64,000 bases of DNA from contig NC_081415.1 in NCBI RefSeq assembly GCF_030272615.1, forward strand, positions 193,486,695-193,550,694. Direction: 5' to 3'. This document shows positions 11,462 to 24,559 of the stretch, piece after piece. The notes beneath the pieces are model-generated. The model searched no databases, had not been told where the DNA came from, and saw nothing but the letters and a program-made list of their open reading frames with translations. The stretch comes from Cryptomeria japonica. Its lineage: Eukaryota; Streptophyta; Pinopsida; Cupressales; Cupressaceae. The position numbers and the translations under genes were made by a program. Numbering within the stretch: position 1 is the stretch's first letter; each line of letters starts with the position of its first letter.

Positions 11462-12215
11462 TAGAAAAAGAACACATCAAGGATAAACACCTTCAGCACC
11501 AAGGAGATATTCTTTAAGCAACAATGCATATATATTACAATCTAGAAAGAGGATACAACTCTTTTAAGAAACAAAAAGATAGTTGTAAAAGAGATATCTT
11601 GAACCAAGTGTAAAGAGATCATTCTCAAGGATACATGAATAACAAAGGAGGAATAGATCTTTGCCTAAAGATATTTACCTCCAAGAGGAGATCTTTAACA
11701 AAGACAACATCTTCAAACTCTAAGAAGAGAGAAGGAAACCAAGGATATACACCTTTCCTATTGATAGGAAAGAGGATTCTTGATGAAGGATTGCACACTT
11801 TCAATACCAAGGAGACATCATTTATATAAACATACACTTTTGAGCAAGGAAGAGGTCCTAATCAAGGATACATACCTCCAAGCAAGGTTAAAATCCTCAT
11901 GAAGGACAAAAAATTCTACACAAGAAAATATATCCTTATAAAAGATGCAACTCAACAAAGGCAAAGTGAAACCTTAGAAATAGAGAGAAAAGATTGAAAG
12001 CTATTCTTGTCCCCTAAGTGTGGAGACATTAATAAATGGGATATTTTGTTGCTATTAAATTATTATTGCATATGAAATTGTATCACCATGAATAACAAAG
12101 AGCCCCCCAAAAGGTAAGATACTAATGTCACATAGTGAGGGGCAACATAATAGGGCCAAGGAGTGCTAAGGCACTACTTTCAAATTTGCATTTAGAAAAA
12201 TATCAACGTCAAGTG

Positions 12216-12220
12216 TAATC
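12216..12220. repeat. Left target-site duplication TAATC of the copia element
   Basis: TAATC immediately precedes the TG of the left LTR and is repeated after the CA of the right LTR at 19396-19400. Confidence 0.9.
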
Positions 12221-13511
12221 TGTTAGGATAACCGGTGAACAACTAAGAGGGGAGAGGGGGGGGGTGAATCAGTTGTTAATAGATTATATCAATTAATCCA
12301 CTTAATAACCTTTAACCAGATCACATAAATATTAAGTACCATATTAAGTACCAGAATAGCAAAAACACATACCGGTAAGCAATAAAACTTACCAATAAAG
12401 CAGATAATCAACACAATGCAACCATACCACATAACACCATGATTTGTACATGGAAAACTCGGAAAGGGAGAAACCATGGTGGGAAGCCTACCCATAGTCA
12501 AATGATACTTCTGTAGAAAGTATGTGATACAATGAGGGGCCTGCACATGCAAGAAGGCACACTGCCTAGAGTGTACTACTAATTACAAAAGAGTCTTGCT
12601 GACTACAGAGAGGTAATAACAATCTCAAGATAAATGGACAACAATCCAATAGAGTGAACTGACAGGGATAACATCTACCATGCTTGATTACAATCCTGAT
12701 TAAGCTCAATGTCAAAGGACTAAATCCTCTTTTTGAATCCAATTCGATCACCAATGATCGACCAACTCCTCTACCTAAATGATATTACAATATTCGCACA
12801 TTACATTCCTTGACCATGACCTTTTCAATAACCACGATACTCTACAAAGAGTTTCTACCTCTTATTTATACAAACCCTAAGGCCTAAACCAATTAGGTCG
12901 GCCACCTAAAAGATATTACAATAAGATCAATACATAAATCCATGTTACAATGATATTCCATGTTGGCTTAAGACAAAAAAAACAATAACCAATCCATAAA
13001 ACATCCCGGTAATGTGTAGAGTACACGTTAACATGATACTGGTCCATAACCTAGATAGGTACTGGACCTATTTTGGGTCCACCACGCCAAAGAAATGTCT
13101 TCAAGCGGTTGAAGCACGATCAAAGAACATCTTCAACATCTTGAAATCCATCTAGAAGCCGCACCAACACCACTTATGCATACTATCAAGATTCCTCAGT
13201 GAAAGCTCTACCGGTTAAACCTTAAACCAATGTCGGTATGGGTTTACAAGAGTGTATGATAGCATCCGATTACCAAGTCAATACCAACTGACCAAAACAT
13301 ACTCTAGAAGCATGTAACACATGAAATCAAACATACTCCATAGATCCAAACATGTCGGAAGTGTCCAACAGATAGTCTCTTCTGTCGATAACACTAGATC
13401 TTCTACGAGTAACCAAAACCTGTCTGTCGGTAACCAGCCATAATAGCTAGTGTTGACATCAATGACAAAACATCAATGCAACACATAATCTATTCATCCA
13501 TAATGCCAACA
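12221..13511 (-). repeat. Copia 3' LTR (left copy)
   Basis: 1291 bp, TGTTAGGATAACC...AATGCCAACA on the plus strand, matching 18116-19395. TATAAATAAG (minus strand, 12861-12870) marks the promoter. Confidence 0.93.
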
Positions 13512-13525
13512 ATCTCCCCCTTTGG
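13512..13525 (-). other. Copia polypurine tract
   Basis: CCAAAGGGGGAGAT on the minus strand directly abuts the TGTTGGC start of the 3' LTR, the typical copia plus-strand primer. Confidence 0.85.
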
Positions 13526-13850
13526 CATTGATGGCAACACTAGATGTGAAAAACATCTAAGTACCAAGAAATGTCAAACAAGTCTCCCCCTGTGGAAGAC
13601 AACCAACAATCTCATGAATAACTCTTCCCCTGTGAATAATATCTCTGTAAAGTGTTGAATGTATTTTTCACTTTACTATCTCTCCCCCTTTGACATCAAT
13701 GCTAGAAATATGACACAAATATCAAAGCAAGAATATAAACCTCTAAATCTCAAAGTTGACTACCCCCCCTGAGTAGTAGCACCACTCATCAGTGCCAGAA
13801 TGAATAATATCTCTGATAATGCATGTCAGACTGTTGACAAACTGCATCAA

Positions 13851-16800
13851 TCAAGTCTTTGTCGGAGAGGTAGAAACCTCTAACCTATCTCTCAAATACT
13901 CAAATGATTCCTTAGACAGTGGTTTAGTGAATATATCTGCAATTTGTTCTTTAGTGTTCACATAAACGAATTTGACTTCCTTTCCTTCTACCTTGTCCTT
14001 TAGAAAGTTGTACTTTATTTATATATGCTTAGTTTTAGAGTGAAATACTGGATTCTTAGACATGTCAATAGCTGCAGAGTTATCATGGTAGATAACTATC
14101 AGTTCACTACACTTTACCTTGATATCCTTCAACATTTTCTTCATCCACAAGACTTGCGTGCAATTAGTTGTTGTTGCAACATACTCAGCTTCTGCAGTAG
14201 ATAAAGAAATGCATGACTATTTTTTGCTGATCCATGAAACCAATTTCTTTCCAAGAAAGAAAGCTCCACTAGAAGTGCTCTTCCTGTCATCAGTATCTCT
14301 TGCCCAATCTAAGTCAGTATATGCACATAAAGTGAAATCATCATTTCTAGAATACCATAAGCCATATTCTGTTGTTCCTTGCAAATACCAGAATATCCTC
14401 TTTACTGCACATTCACGATTTTCTTTAGGATTACTTTGATATCTTGAAACAATACTTACTGCATTCATAATATTCAATCTAGTTTGAGTCAAATATAACA
14501 GGCCATCAATAATAGATTTATACCTTGTCGGATTTACCGATGTAGAAGTATCCTTGATAGATAATTTCTCACTTATCACCATAGGAGTACTTATCGGTTT
14601 GGAATTATCCATACCAAACTTCTTCAACAATTCCCTCAGATACTTAGTTTGACAAATAAAAATGCCTTTGTTAGTTTGAGTAATCTACAAACCTAAGAAA
14701 AATCTCATCTCACCAATCATGGGCATTTCAAATTCATTCTTCATATTATTAGAAAATTCCATGCACAATTTATCTTCTCCTCCAAAAATGATATCATCAA
14801 CAAATACTTCAATAATCAGAATATCATCATCAGTGATCTTATACTATAAATTACTATTAGCATTGCCTTTAGTAAAACCAAGCTTCAAAAGGTATTTATC
14901 CAACCTTGCATACCAAGCTCTAGGAGCATGTTTCAATCCATATAAAACTTTCTTCAATCTGAAAACCATATCTTTATCATTTGTTTGTGAAAATCCATCA
15001 GGTTGCTCAATATATATTACTTCCTCAAGTTCACCATTCAAAAATGCACATTTAATATCCATTTGATAAACCTTATAGTTCTTATAAGCTGCATAGGTAA
15101 GAAATCGTCTAACAACTTCAATTCTAGCTACAGGTGCAAATGTCTCACCATAATCAATTCCTTCCATTTGAGAATATCCTTTACAAACCAATCTATCCTT
15201 GTTTCTTACAACTTGACCATCCTCATTCAGTTTATTCCTAAAAACCCATTTAGTTCCAATAACATTCTTATTTTTAGGCCAGGGAACTAAAGTCCAAGTC
15301 TCATTTTTCTCTGTCTGATCTAATTCATCTTCCATAGCCTTTAACCAATGTTTATCCTTACAAGCTTCAATAACAGATGTCGGTTCAATTTGAGAAATAA
15401 AACATACCTCTTCATTTGCCAGTTTCCTTCTTGTCATAACTCCCTTATTCCTATCTCCAATGATTTGATCTTCAGAATGATTTAATCTTACATACCTTGG
15501 TGTCTTCTGAACTTCAGGTTCACTGCTCTGGTCATCGATTACAGTTGAACTTTTTGATTGTGCTGGTGTAACTATCTCAGTTTCCTATACTGGTTGAGGC
15601 ATTGTCGGTTCAGTTATGATCATTTCCATTGTCGGTTCCTTGTCATATGATATAGATTGATTTTTGTATTGCTCATCCACTTTCACATTAGCGTTCTCCA
15701 CAATTTTCTGCAATCTTTGGTTATAACATCTATATGCTTTGCTTTGAATTGAATAACCAAGAAATATCCCTTCACCACATCTAGATCAAACTTCCCAATT
15801 GTATCATCTCTTTTGATATAGCATTTACTTCCAAAAATTCTGAAATATTTAACAATAGGTGTATGTCCAAACCATAATTCATAAGGGATCTTACTGGTTT
15901 CACCTTTGATGTGAACTTTGTTGAATGTGTAGACTGTTGTACTCACTGCCTCTCTCCACTAGATGTGAGGCAATTTGGCTTCCATCATCATAGATCTTGC
16001 AACATCCAAAATGGTTATGTTCTTTCTTTCCACTACTCCATTCTACTAAGGAGTCTGAGGTGCAAATAACTGTCTCCTAATCCCATTTGTCTCACAATAA
16101 CTGTTAAATTCATGAGAAGTGAACTCATCGCCTTGATCTGATCTTAGACATTTGATTTTCAATCCAATTTTTGTTTCAACCTTTTCTTTAAAGATCTTGA
16201 ATTTCTCAAAGGCTTCAGACTTCTCCCTTAGAAAAGTCACCCACATTATTCTAGAATAGTCATCAATAATCAACATGAAATACCTATCACCTTGAAATAT
16301 TTTGATCCTTGCAGGACCATATAAGTCAGTGTGAACCAGTGTGAACCAAATCAAGTACATCATTAGATTTATCATGTATGCTCTTAAAATAACTTCTAAC
16401 TTGCTTCCCCAATTGACATTCCTTACATACTGGATTATGAGGCTTCATAATCCTAGGTATACCTCTAACTGCCCTAGTTGAATTGATCTTAGCAATACAA
16501 TCAAAATTAGTATGACACACCTCTTATGCCATAGCCAACTCTCATCAATATGAGAAATCAAACATGTCTTATTACTAGTGTTCAAGTGAAAGATATTACC
16601 TGTAGTCTCAATACCGGTTGCAATCTCCAAACTAGTCTTGTTAATGATTTTGCATTTTCTATCTTTAAACTGAAGTTGGAAACCCTTGTCCACCAATTGA
16701 CCAACACTCAAAAGATTATTCTTTAAACCTTCTACATAATAGACATTATCAGTATTATTCTTGCCATCCAAAGAAATAATACCTCTACATTTGATCATAC

Positions 16801-16999
16801 ATGCTTTGTCATCTCCAAATCTGACTTGACCGCCATTGTATTCTTGTAGGGACATAAATTTTCTTTTATCTCCAGTCATATGATGTGACCATCCACTATC
16901 AATTACCCATTCATCTTTATCTTCACCTTTTGTTGTCAGGGCCTTTTTTTCATTCATGATAGCTAGTTTTGGTTCATCTTCCTTTAAAGCATAGAACAC
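13851..16999 (-). pseudogene. Copia pol (protease, integrase, reverse transcriptase, RNase H), broken
   Basis: Order in the reading direction: aspartic protease with VIDSGWSHHMTG (about 16900), a GAG-pre-integrase region (SWLWHKR, about 16540), integrase core with HTDLYGP and RSDQGDEF (about 16340 and 16140), then reverse transcriptase with GTKWVFRNKLNEDG, QMDIKCAFLNGEL and the catalytic FVDDIIF (about 14790; usually YVDD). RNase H follows with CAYTDLDWARD and KSTSSGAFFLG. The tail IFTKPLSKESFEYLRD ends at TGA 13851-13853. A frameshift separates the integrase and reverse transcriptase frames, with stops near 16050, 15590, 14850 and 14680. It is not functional. Confidence 0.92.
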
Positions 17000-17137
17000 C
17001 CATTCCTTTCCATTGCTAGATCCACTAGCAGAGTCTTCTGTCGGTTCATCCCCAGAGTCATCACTTACTCCTTCCTCATCTGCTATGTAGCATTGTTTAC
17101 TTTTCTTGAATCTATATCTGTTTCGGTTAGGCTTAAA

Positions 17138-18057
17138 TTATTTCTTAACTCTTTCCTCAAATCTTGCATTCCTTTTAGGACATCTAGAAGCAAAATGACC
17201 AATCTTATTACATGCAAAACATTTAAAAGGTGTTTTTCCTTCATACTTACTTCTTGTCAGTCCTTTAGGTACTCTTCTAGAAAATAAGGCTTCAAGTTTC
17301 TCAAATTCTTCATCTTCTTTCCTCATATCTTTCAATTTTTTTACATATAAGGCTTTCCAATCACTTTTGCCGGTAGATGATGATGCATGAAAAGCAGGTT
17401 CAGACTTTGCAGCTCTAGAAGATCCAAATTCTTCAAGTTCAAAAGTAGATAATTTCCCAATCAGAATGTCTTTGTTAACTGAAGTGTTTGCCATTGTTCT
17501 CAAGTCATTAATTGCAGTTGCCTTCATCTTGTAAACTAGTGGAAGGGCTCTCAAGAATTTGGAAACTATTTCATCTTCACTCAGAGATCCTCCACAACAT
17601 TGAATTCCCATAACAATCTCATTTACTCTTTCCATAAACACAACAATTCTTTCATTATCTTCCATCTTCAAGTTTTCATATCTTACTCGGTAACCATCAA
17701 GTTTATCAATTTTGACAATAGGGTCACCTTCATTCAGAGTTTTCAATTTATCCACATAACCTTTGCCGATGATTTATCATTCAATCCCATGATTTGCTGA
17801 TCAGTAAGTGTACACAAGAGGGTTTCTCTAGCTCTGCAATCATTTTCAGTATTCTTATCCAAGTCTACAGGAGCAGGATTGTCAGATGTCGGATCATAAG
17901 GTGTATATCCTTTCTCTGTGATCTCCCAAATATCATTGCCAAGACATCTAAGATGAGTCTCCATACAAATTTTCCATATCCCATAATTTGTTCCATCAAG
18001 CTTAGGGATTTATCTTCTGAAAATAGTTGTCGGTGGATTTAAAGTGTGAGCTGCCAT
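17138..18057 (-). pseudogene. Copia gag (UBN2-type with zinc knuckle), broken
   Basis: The capsid-like polyprotein starts at ATG 18057, has an in-frame TAA after 15 codons, and continues with IPKLDGTNYGIWK, the region typical of copia Gag. A frameshift lies near 17745. The C-terminal part has a CCHC knuckle CFACNKIGHFASRC near 17200. It stops at 17138 and is followed by the protease segment in the same frame, consistent with one gag-pol polyprotein. Confidence 0.9.
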
Positions 18058-18101
18058 AGGATCTACCTCAAGCGATTAAGCTTTTGCAAAAGAGGACCAA
18101 A

Positions 18102-18113
18102 GCTCTGATACCA
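18102..18113 (-). other. Copia primer-binding site (initiator Met tRNA type)
   Basis: TGGTATCAGAGC on the minus strand, two bases from the 5' LTR. This is the standard plant copia site complementary to the 3' end of initiator Met tRNA. Confidence 0.92.
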
Positions 18114-18115
18114 AT

Positions 18116-19395
18116 TGTTAGGATAACCGATGAACAACTGAGAGGGGGCGGGGTGTTAATCAGTTGTTAACATATTATATCAATTAATCCACTTAATAAC
18201 CTTTAACCAAATCACATAAACATTAAGTATCGGAATAGCAAAAACAGATACCGATAAGCAATGAAACTTAACAATAAAGCAGATAATCAACACAATGCAA
18301 CCATACCACATAACACCATGATTTGTACATGGAAAACCCAGAAAGAGAAAAACCATGGTGGGAAGACTACCCACGGTCAGATGATACTTCTGCAGAAAGT
18401 ATGTGATACAATGAGGGGCCTGCACATACAGGAAGGCACACTACCTAGAGCGTACTACTCATTACAAAAGAGTCTCACTGACTACAAAGAGGTAATAACC
18501 ATATCAAGATAAATGGACAACAATTCAATAGAGTGAATTGACAGGGATAACATCTACCATGCCTGGTTACAGTTCTGGTTAAGCTCAATTCCGAAGGACT
18601 AAATCCTCTTTTTGAATCCAATTAGATCACCAATGATCGACCAACTCCTCTGCCTAAATGATATTACAATATTCGCACATTATATTCCCTGACCATGACC
18701 TTTTCAATAACCATAATACTCTACAAAGAGTTTCTACCTCTTATTTATACAAACCCTAAGGCCTAAACCAATTAGGTCGGCCACCTAAAAGATATTACAA
18801 TAAGATCAATGCATAAATCCATATTACAATGATATGCCATGTCGGTTTAAGACAAAAACAACAATAACCAATCCATAAAACATCCCAGTATCGTGTAGAA
18901 TACACGTTAACATGATACCAATCCATAACCTAGATAGGTACCAGACCTATTCTGGGTCCACCACACCAAAGTAATGTCTTCAAGTAGTTGAAGCATGATC
19001 AAAGAACATCTTCAACATCTTGAAATCCATCTAGAAGACGCACCAGCACCACTTATGCATATTGTCAAGATTCCTCAGTGAAATCTATGTCGGTTAAACC
19101 TTAAACCAATGCTAGTATGGGTTTACAAGAGTGTATGATAGCATCTGATTACCAAGTCAATACCAACTAACCAAAACATACCAACTAACCAAAACATACT
19201 CCAGAAGCATGTAACACATGAAATCAAACATACTCCATAGATCCAAACATGTCGGAAGTGTCCAACTGTTGGTAACACTAGATCTTCTACCAATAACCAA
19301 AACCTATCTGTTGGTAACCAACCATAACAGCTAGAGTTGACATCAATGATAAAACATCAATGCAACACATAATCAATTCATCCATAATGCCAACA
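18116..19395 (-). repeat. Copia 5' LTR (right copy)
   Basis: 1280 bp, collinear with 12221-13511. It carries a small local duplication near 19160-19200 (CCAACTAACCAAAACATA twice) absent from the other copy. Confidence 0.93.
18740..18749 (-). promoter_or_regulatory. TATA box of copia 5' LTR
   Basis: TATAAATAAG on the minus strand, conserved in the other LTR at 12861-12870. It is expected to set the U3/R boundary. Confidence 0.6.
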
Positions 19396-19400
19396 TAATC
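19396..19400. repeat. Right target-site duplication TAATC of the copia element
   Basis: Matches 12216-12220 exactly. Confidence 0.9.
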
Positions 19401-19628
19401 TAAATAAGATCCCTATCATATAAATCTTGAATAAATTCTTTAAAGGCTCAATAATCAGCAATAGTATGACCCTTTGTAAGATGAAAAAGACAAAAGTGTT
19501 ACTGTCATTTTTTTGAAGTTATTTGAGAATTTTGTTAGAGGAAAAGTAATATTTTTATCATGTTTAAGTTTTCAAAAGATTATCTTTGCTAGAATCAAAT
19601 GAGTGTCAACATAGATAGCATGTGTCTC

Positions 19629-20068
19629 TTATGGGAAAGGAGGATTAGCTTTTGGTAAAAGAATAGGTAAGGAAGGAGGAGGAAATCCTACACATTCTAT
19701 AGTGTATTGTGAAGGAGGTTCTATAGAGAATTTTATTCCTTGTTCCATTTTTCCAAGACCTTGTCCATTAAATCCTTGTTTCGAAATCATCTCATAGCGA
19801 ACCTCATAATGTGTCTGCAAATTTGAAGGAGGAATTTCATTGTAGACTTCATTGAAGTTTGTTTTGTAAGTATACTTTGAATGACCAAAGGGATGAATAG
19901 ATGAAGGGGGATGGATCCTTGTAGGGAGATCTCATCTCTATCATCATTATTCCTATCCACTTTATTAGGTTGAGAAGAAGTGTTCTCATCATCTAAATAT
20001 TCATCTTTACTCAATGTTATATTAGGTTGTGTATCATTAAGGAATTGCATGACATCATATTGTATCAA
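19629..20068 (-). pseudogene. Element A coding remnant with G-patch-like motif
   Basis: Two overlapping open frames remain. One encodes an acidic stretch (SKDEYLDDENTSSQPN), the other has ISKQGFNGQGLGKMEQGI at 19734-19790, a good match to the G-patch pattern (glycine-rich, aromatic, GLG). Elements B and C carry a related segment between protease and reverse transcriptase, so this is probably the same part of the A polyprotein. Gag, reverse transcriptase and integrase are not recognisable; they are lost or too diverged. Confidence 0.5.
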
Positions 20069-22347
20069 AACATGTTGATAGCTAAGATAAGCTCTTGGAG
20101 AATAAAGAGAATCTAAGGTGATAGATGTGTTACAATTTTGATTGTCAATGAGTTTAGCATGTGTTTAGCATGTCCCCCTTCCAACAAAGTAATCTTGTGA
20201 GAAGAGGATTCATCATTACTATTCAATACTACATCTCCATTGGAGAGATCATTGATAAAAGTGTTAATTATTTCCTCATGAATAAGAATACTCTAGGAGA
20301 AGTGCATTTATGATTCATTTCAATATCATCTCTAACAAGACTATCAAAGGTACCCCTTGAAAGATCCATTAATTTTTTCATGAAATCCAAACATTCTATG
20401 AACTTATTTTAAAATATCACCATATAGCAACATGCAGCATGTATGATGTTGGCAATATGTGTTGTCATTTATGTCAACTAAATATGTATTGTAACTGATG
20501 TCAACTTGTGTTTATTGGTGAATTTTAAGAGGTTGATAAATCGTTAGAGATTTAGTAAGATAGTGGAAGATTTAAGAGAGATGGCTTGACAAGGATGTTG
20601 ATCTACATATGAATAATGATGAAGACATAAATTATTGTCAACTCTTTGGTACTAAAATATGACATATATGAGGAAATACATGTTTGATGATGTGCATCAA
20701 CCTCCTATAGTGATACCATGTTAGTTTGATGCTCCACAAGTAGTGAAATGTTTAGGATTATTTTCTAATACATTTGCCATGATTTCTCTAAGGCAAAGTC
20801 TCTAGTGTTCTCGTCCACATTCTCCACACAAAAATATTTCTTTTTGTAGTTCTAGTAATAGGTTGATATACTTATAAACATATTATTTTTGGAGTATTAG
20901 GTGATGCCTCCCTTAGATGAAAAGATACATATTTATATGTATCAAACAATGTTATGACAATGTTATACAACTAGCATATTCTATTGATATTATCTACATT
21001 CTTTCAGCTGGATAGATTTTGTTATGCAAACTTGGTAATATGTTCAAGAAGGTATAAGGGTTCATCAATGTGAGTTTCAGTTGTTTTGGGGCCCTGTAAT
21101 GCAATATCTAGTCAATATGTTATAGTGTCATAGTCTATTGAGATTGCTCGATATCTATCAGTTCAATGGGTTTCTCCACTCATGCCTGCATTTAATGACA
21201 ATTAATTCAGGAGATTGTTGACAGAATATTGTAGATGGTCTGCATTGATTTCATCTTGGTCCACATGATGATTTTGGTTTCTCCCTAATGGTGAGAAGTT
21301 AAATAGTTAATAGCCTTGATAGTGATGATTGTGTTTGGGCCAATAGATTGAGTTTATTCATTTGTGGTTGATCCTGACCTATCTTATTTTCTTTGGAGAA
21401 TGTTTTGAGATGTTTTTATTTTTGAGATATGCTTTGGGTTGATTTAAAACCTACTTTTGTTTATGATACATGTGTTTGAATCCAACCTATATTGCATCAC
21501 ATGTCTCATTTGAAGAGTCTTTTTTTCGAGCCGACCTAATTGATGTTTCTAGGTGTTGTGAAGGGTATACAAGGAAAGATATATCATTCGTGAAAGGTAA
21601 GAGTTGTATTGAAATATTGGTGATATATTAGTTGAGTATGGAGTGTTTGAAGTCAATATGATGAAGTAATTGTGCTACAAAGGGATTATAACATCAACAT
21701 ATGTCATATGCTTCTTCTATGGCAGTTCATGTTCATGTTTCCATTGTGATCTTCATGTATCCTACTACTAAACAGCGAGTCTCTTCAGAAAGATCCTTGT
21801 TTTATTTTATCTTGCTTGGAAAGTCTGCTAGGGAGTAGTGAGCTTCCTTAGGTAGCGAGTCTTAAAATAAATATTTTTATATTTGTTTCATATAGTGTGA
21901 GTTAACTCTCACTATGGTTTTTCCCTCATTGGATTTTCCACATAGAAATCTTGGTGTTCTTGTGTAGTGCATGCTTTGTTCTATTCTTTCTTTTGACAAA
22001 TTTTCTTTAATTTTCAAATTGCTAATGGATGGTTAAGATTTAGTTTATGTTGATTCACCTCCCCCCTCTCAACATTTGGGTGTATTCAACATATGAAATA
22101 TTTGAGAAATGAAGTGAATTTAGGAAACACATTTGAAATCCTTATAATGAAATGCACTAGAGTGCTATGGATGAATGAAAGTAACATGAAGTGAAAGAAG
22201 TCATCATGCAAAACATGATTTTAATAAATATAGCTAAGAAACAATGTAATCACATGTGAAATTGCAAACCAATCAGATTTTGTAAATTCCATAGTGAAAA
22301 ATCAAATTCAAAAACACCCAATCAGAATTATACAAGATGTAAGAAAT
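20069..22347 (-). other. Element A leader region, no gene seen
   Basis: Between the primer site and the coding remnant. It has no frame with family features and no phased motif array like those in elements B and C. Confidence 0.4.
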
Positions 22348-22360
22348 GTCAGGTTCACCA
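22348..22360 (-). other. Primer-binding-like site of element A
   Basis: TGGTGAACCTGAC on the minus strand, three bases after the 5' LTR end. The identical 13-mer sits at the same place in element B (56807-56819). I cannot name the tRNA with confidence. Confidence 0.6.
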
Positions 22361-22363
22361 AAA

Positions 22364-23642
22364 TGTAGGGGGGTGGTGTAAATGCAATCCACTAATCCAA
22401 TTATGTGAAAACTAGGAATCAAACACATTTATTACCTCAATACATTGGAGAATAATTAGTAGGCCCAACTTCAAACCTATTAAAAGAGTTGGGAACTAAT
22501 TGATTGATTATTCTCTTGAATTGAATTTGAAGTGATGAGAACTAGGTCCAATGATGTAAAATTGGCAGTAATCGACATAAACAAAGAGTGTCAAATCAAA
22601 TATAAAGACTCTAGGAACATATCTAGAAATGAGAGTCAGGGAGGAACCTACATCTAAAATTTGAGCTTGAAAATGTTGGACTATGTAGCTAGGTGACCTA
22701 GTCCTCAAGTTGTTGGATGCATATATTTGAAAATATATTCAAGATCAGGATGTCACTCAAAATAACCTCCTAAAATTTTGTTGGAAATCTATCAGATGGT
22801 GGGTGTACCCAATGTCCAATATTTTCTACTTTTGCAAAGTCTAGTTCTCTTCATATCCTAGTCTATACTTTCTAAATCTATATTTATTCTCTTTTGAACC
22901 TATCAGTTGTAGACGCAAGAGAAGGAAAATGGTGTTGTGTTGATAAGGGGTTTTCCTTAGTCAAACCCCATTCTTGGAATTAACCCTTAATGAAAATAAA
23001 TAAAAGGAAAGTTTTGAAGTAAAATATCAAATCCACAATATTATACCTCAAGCTCGATGTTGTTGATGATGCAATTCTATTTGAAAAATATCCACCAATG
23101 TTGATACAATAACATGAGATGACAAGGCATAAAAGAATCAATCATCAAAAACACACTTACATGAATATTATTGCAACTTGTTACTCCATAATGCTTAGTT
23201 TTGACAAATTTAACTCAAAATACTTGCTCTATGATGTACTTGAATAGTGATGCACGCTTGAGGATGAAAAATGAGGTAGGAAAGATACTCTTATATATGG
23301 TTCTCAAGTTATTTCATAAATGAGGTCAACTTCAATAATCATATTAAAATATTAGGATCAAGAATCAACTGGTAGGAACCCATACACTGGCATATGTAAA
23401 AATGGGCCAAAACTTGGGTGACTATGGTGCCTATCACCCTAGTCAACCCAAAACTAGGTGAAATAGAGGTAAGCTTAGTGTACATATATTCGAAACAAAA
23501 ACCCAAATCACCATATCGTCATATGACATCAGTTTTGCAATGCAAAGCCAAAAAAGGTTTGGAAAAGAGCTAGGAGACATGCTAAGGAAAGGGCACAAAA
23601 AAATAAGTGTGAAATTGTAAGGGGTTGCAATTTATGATATTA
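22364..23642 (-). repeat. LTR A2 (5' LTR of element A)
   Basis: Collinear with 9367-10656; starts TGTAGGGGGG on the plus strand. A TATA-like TATATAAG lies at 23290-23297 (minus), at the equivalent place in both copies. Confidence 0.75.
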
Positions 23643-24559
23643 AAGTAATACAAAAAGTGTGTGAGTTTACTAATGGATATTGAAGACATGTTCATATGAT
23701 TGAAATGTAATATTTTTTATTTCTTGACTATGCATATAAAGCCTAGCTTATGTGTAATATTGTGAAGGAAGTCCTCCTTGCCACTTTTTATAAGGTACAT
23801 TTTATGTTTTACTTGAGTGGTAATCTCTATTTATGAAGCCTTTAATCTCTTACTCGCACTAGATAGAGACACTTATCTACAATTTGTATCAACCTTTTTA
23901 CATCCCATTGCACTTGTATAAAATATTAAAATACCAACCTTTAGTGATTAAGGAAGCAATATGTGACCCACTACATTACTTGATTTAATTTCCCTATTAC
24001 TATGAAATGTCTACAACCATCACAAGGGTCATTCACATTAACATCTATATTGGTACCATTGCATCCATGTCTGAAGTGAAATAACATGTAACAAATATCA
24101 ATGGGATGCAGAGAATACAATCAATTCTCCACTTGATTAGCACATTTATGCATAGAGGTGTTATACCATTGATTAAAGGTAAACCAACAAACTGGTACTG
24201 AGTGACAAACCAATAGGCATTTCATGTGTTTGGAGATGGTTTACCTCAAGCTATGTTTTACCACTACTTGCTCCTAATCTCTTAAGAGGCACACCTTAGG
24301 GAACACCTCCTTGGTCTAATAGGACCTAGAGAAGAAGAAGGAGATATTCATTCTTATCCATTAGTACTCTCATGTTTCTATTTGATTATAAGTCATGCCC
24401 TTCACTTTTGATGGAATACCCTTAGCCTTAAGTGTCAGTGCAAAGTCTATAGTATAAACAAGGTTATATGCCTAATTAACAACAAAGTATTACCTCATCA
24501 TGAAGTGTCTTCCCTATTTGGGAGAGATCACCAATTCAGTAGCAACCTTCGTCATCTTG
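23643..24559. other. No recognisable gene; probably decayed end of element D
   Basis: No frames with family features. It follows the truncated reverse transcriptase of element D in the reading direction, and may be its remains or unrelated DNA. Confidence 0.4.

Larger units (their letters stand above)
10670..12215 (-). other. Element A internal region left of the nested copia, non-coding
   Basis: A-rich on the plus strand, with many AAGGATA/CAAGGA-like phrases but no frame with family features. It should correspond to the part of element A downstream of its coding region. It holds the hairpin at 11422-11461. Confidence 0.45.
12221..19395 (-). mobile_element. Full-length Ty1/copia retrotransposon, inactive, inserted in element A
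   Basis: The 7175-bp element has two LTRs starting TG and ending CA, flanked by the 5-bp duplication TAATC. On the minus strand, right to left, come the 5' LTR, an initiator-Met-type primer site, gag, protease, integrase, reverse transcriptase, RNase H, a polypurine tract and the 3' LTR. Integrase before reverse transcriptase is diagnostic of copia. LTRs are about 91-92% identical over the first 300 bp by eye. Two frameshifts and several stops make it non-autonomous now. Confidence 0.95.
9367..23642 (-). mobile_element. Element A: old Ty3/gypsy-type LTR retrotransposon with nested copia
   Basis: Two long direct repeats of about 1.28 kb (9367-10656 and 22364-23642) bound this region. On the minus strand the right copy is followed directly by a primer-binding-like TGGTGAACCTGAC, and the left copy is preceded by a purine tract, so they behave as 5' and 3' LTRs of a minus-strand element. 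The LTRs begin TGTA and are roughly 85% identical by eye, the most diverged pair here. Only a G-patch-like fragment remains of the coding part. A 7.2-kb copia element interrupts it, so the original length was about 7 kb. No clean target duplication was found. Confidence 0.7.

Noticed and set aside
9367-23642. Treating the two A repeats as unrelated dispersed repeats
   Set aside because: Primer-site and polypurine-tract positions next to the right and left copies fit one element with two LTRs, although no target duplication was found.
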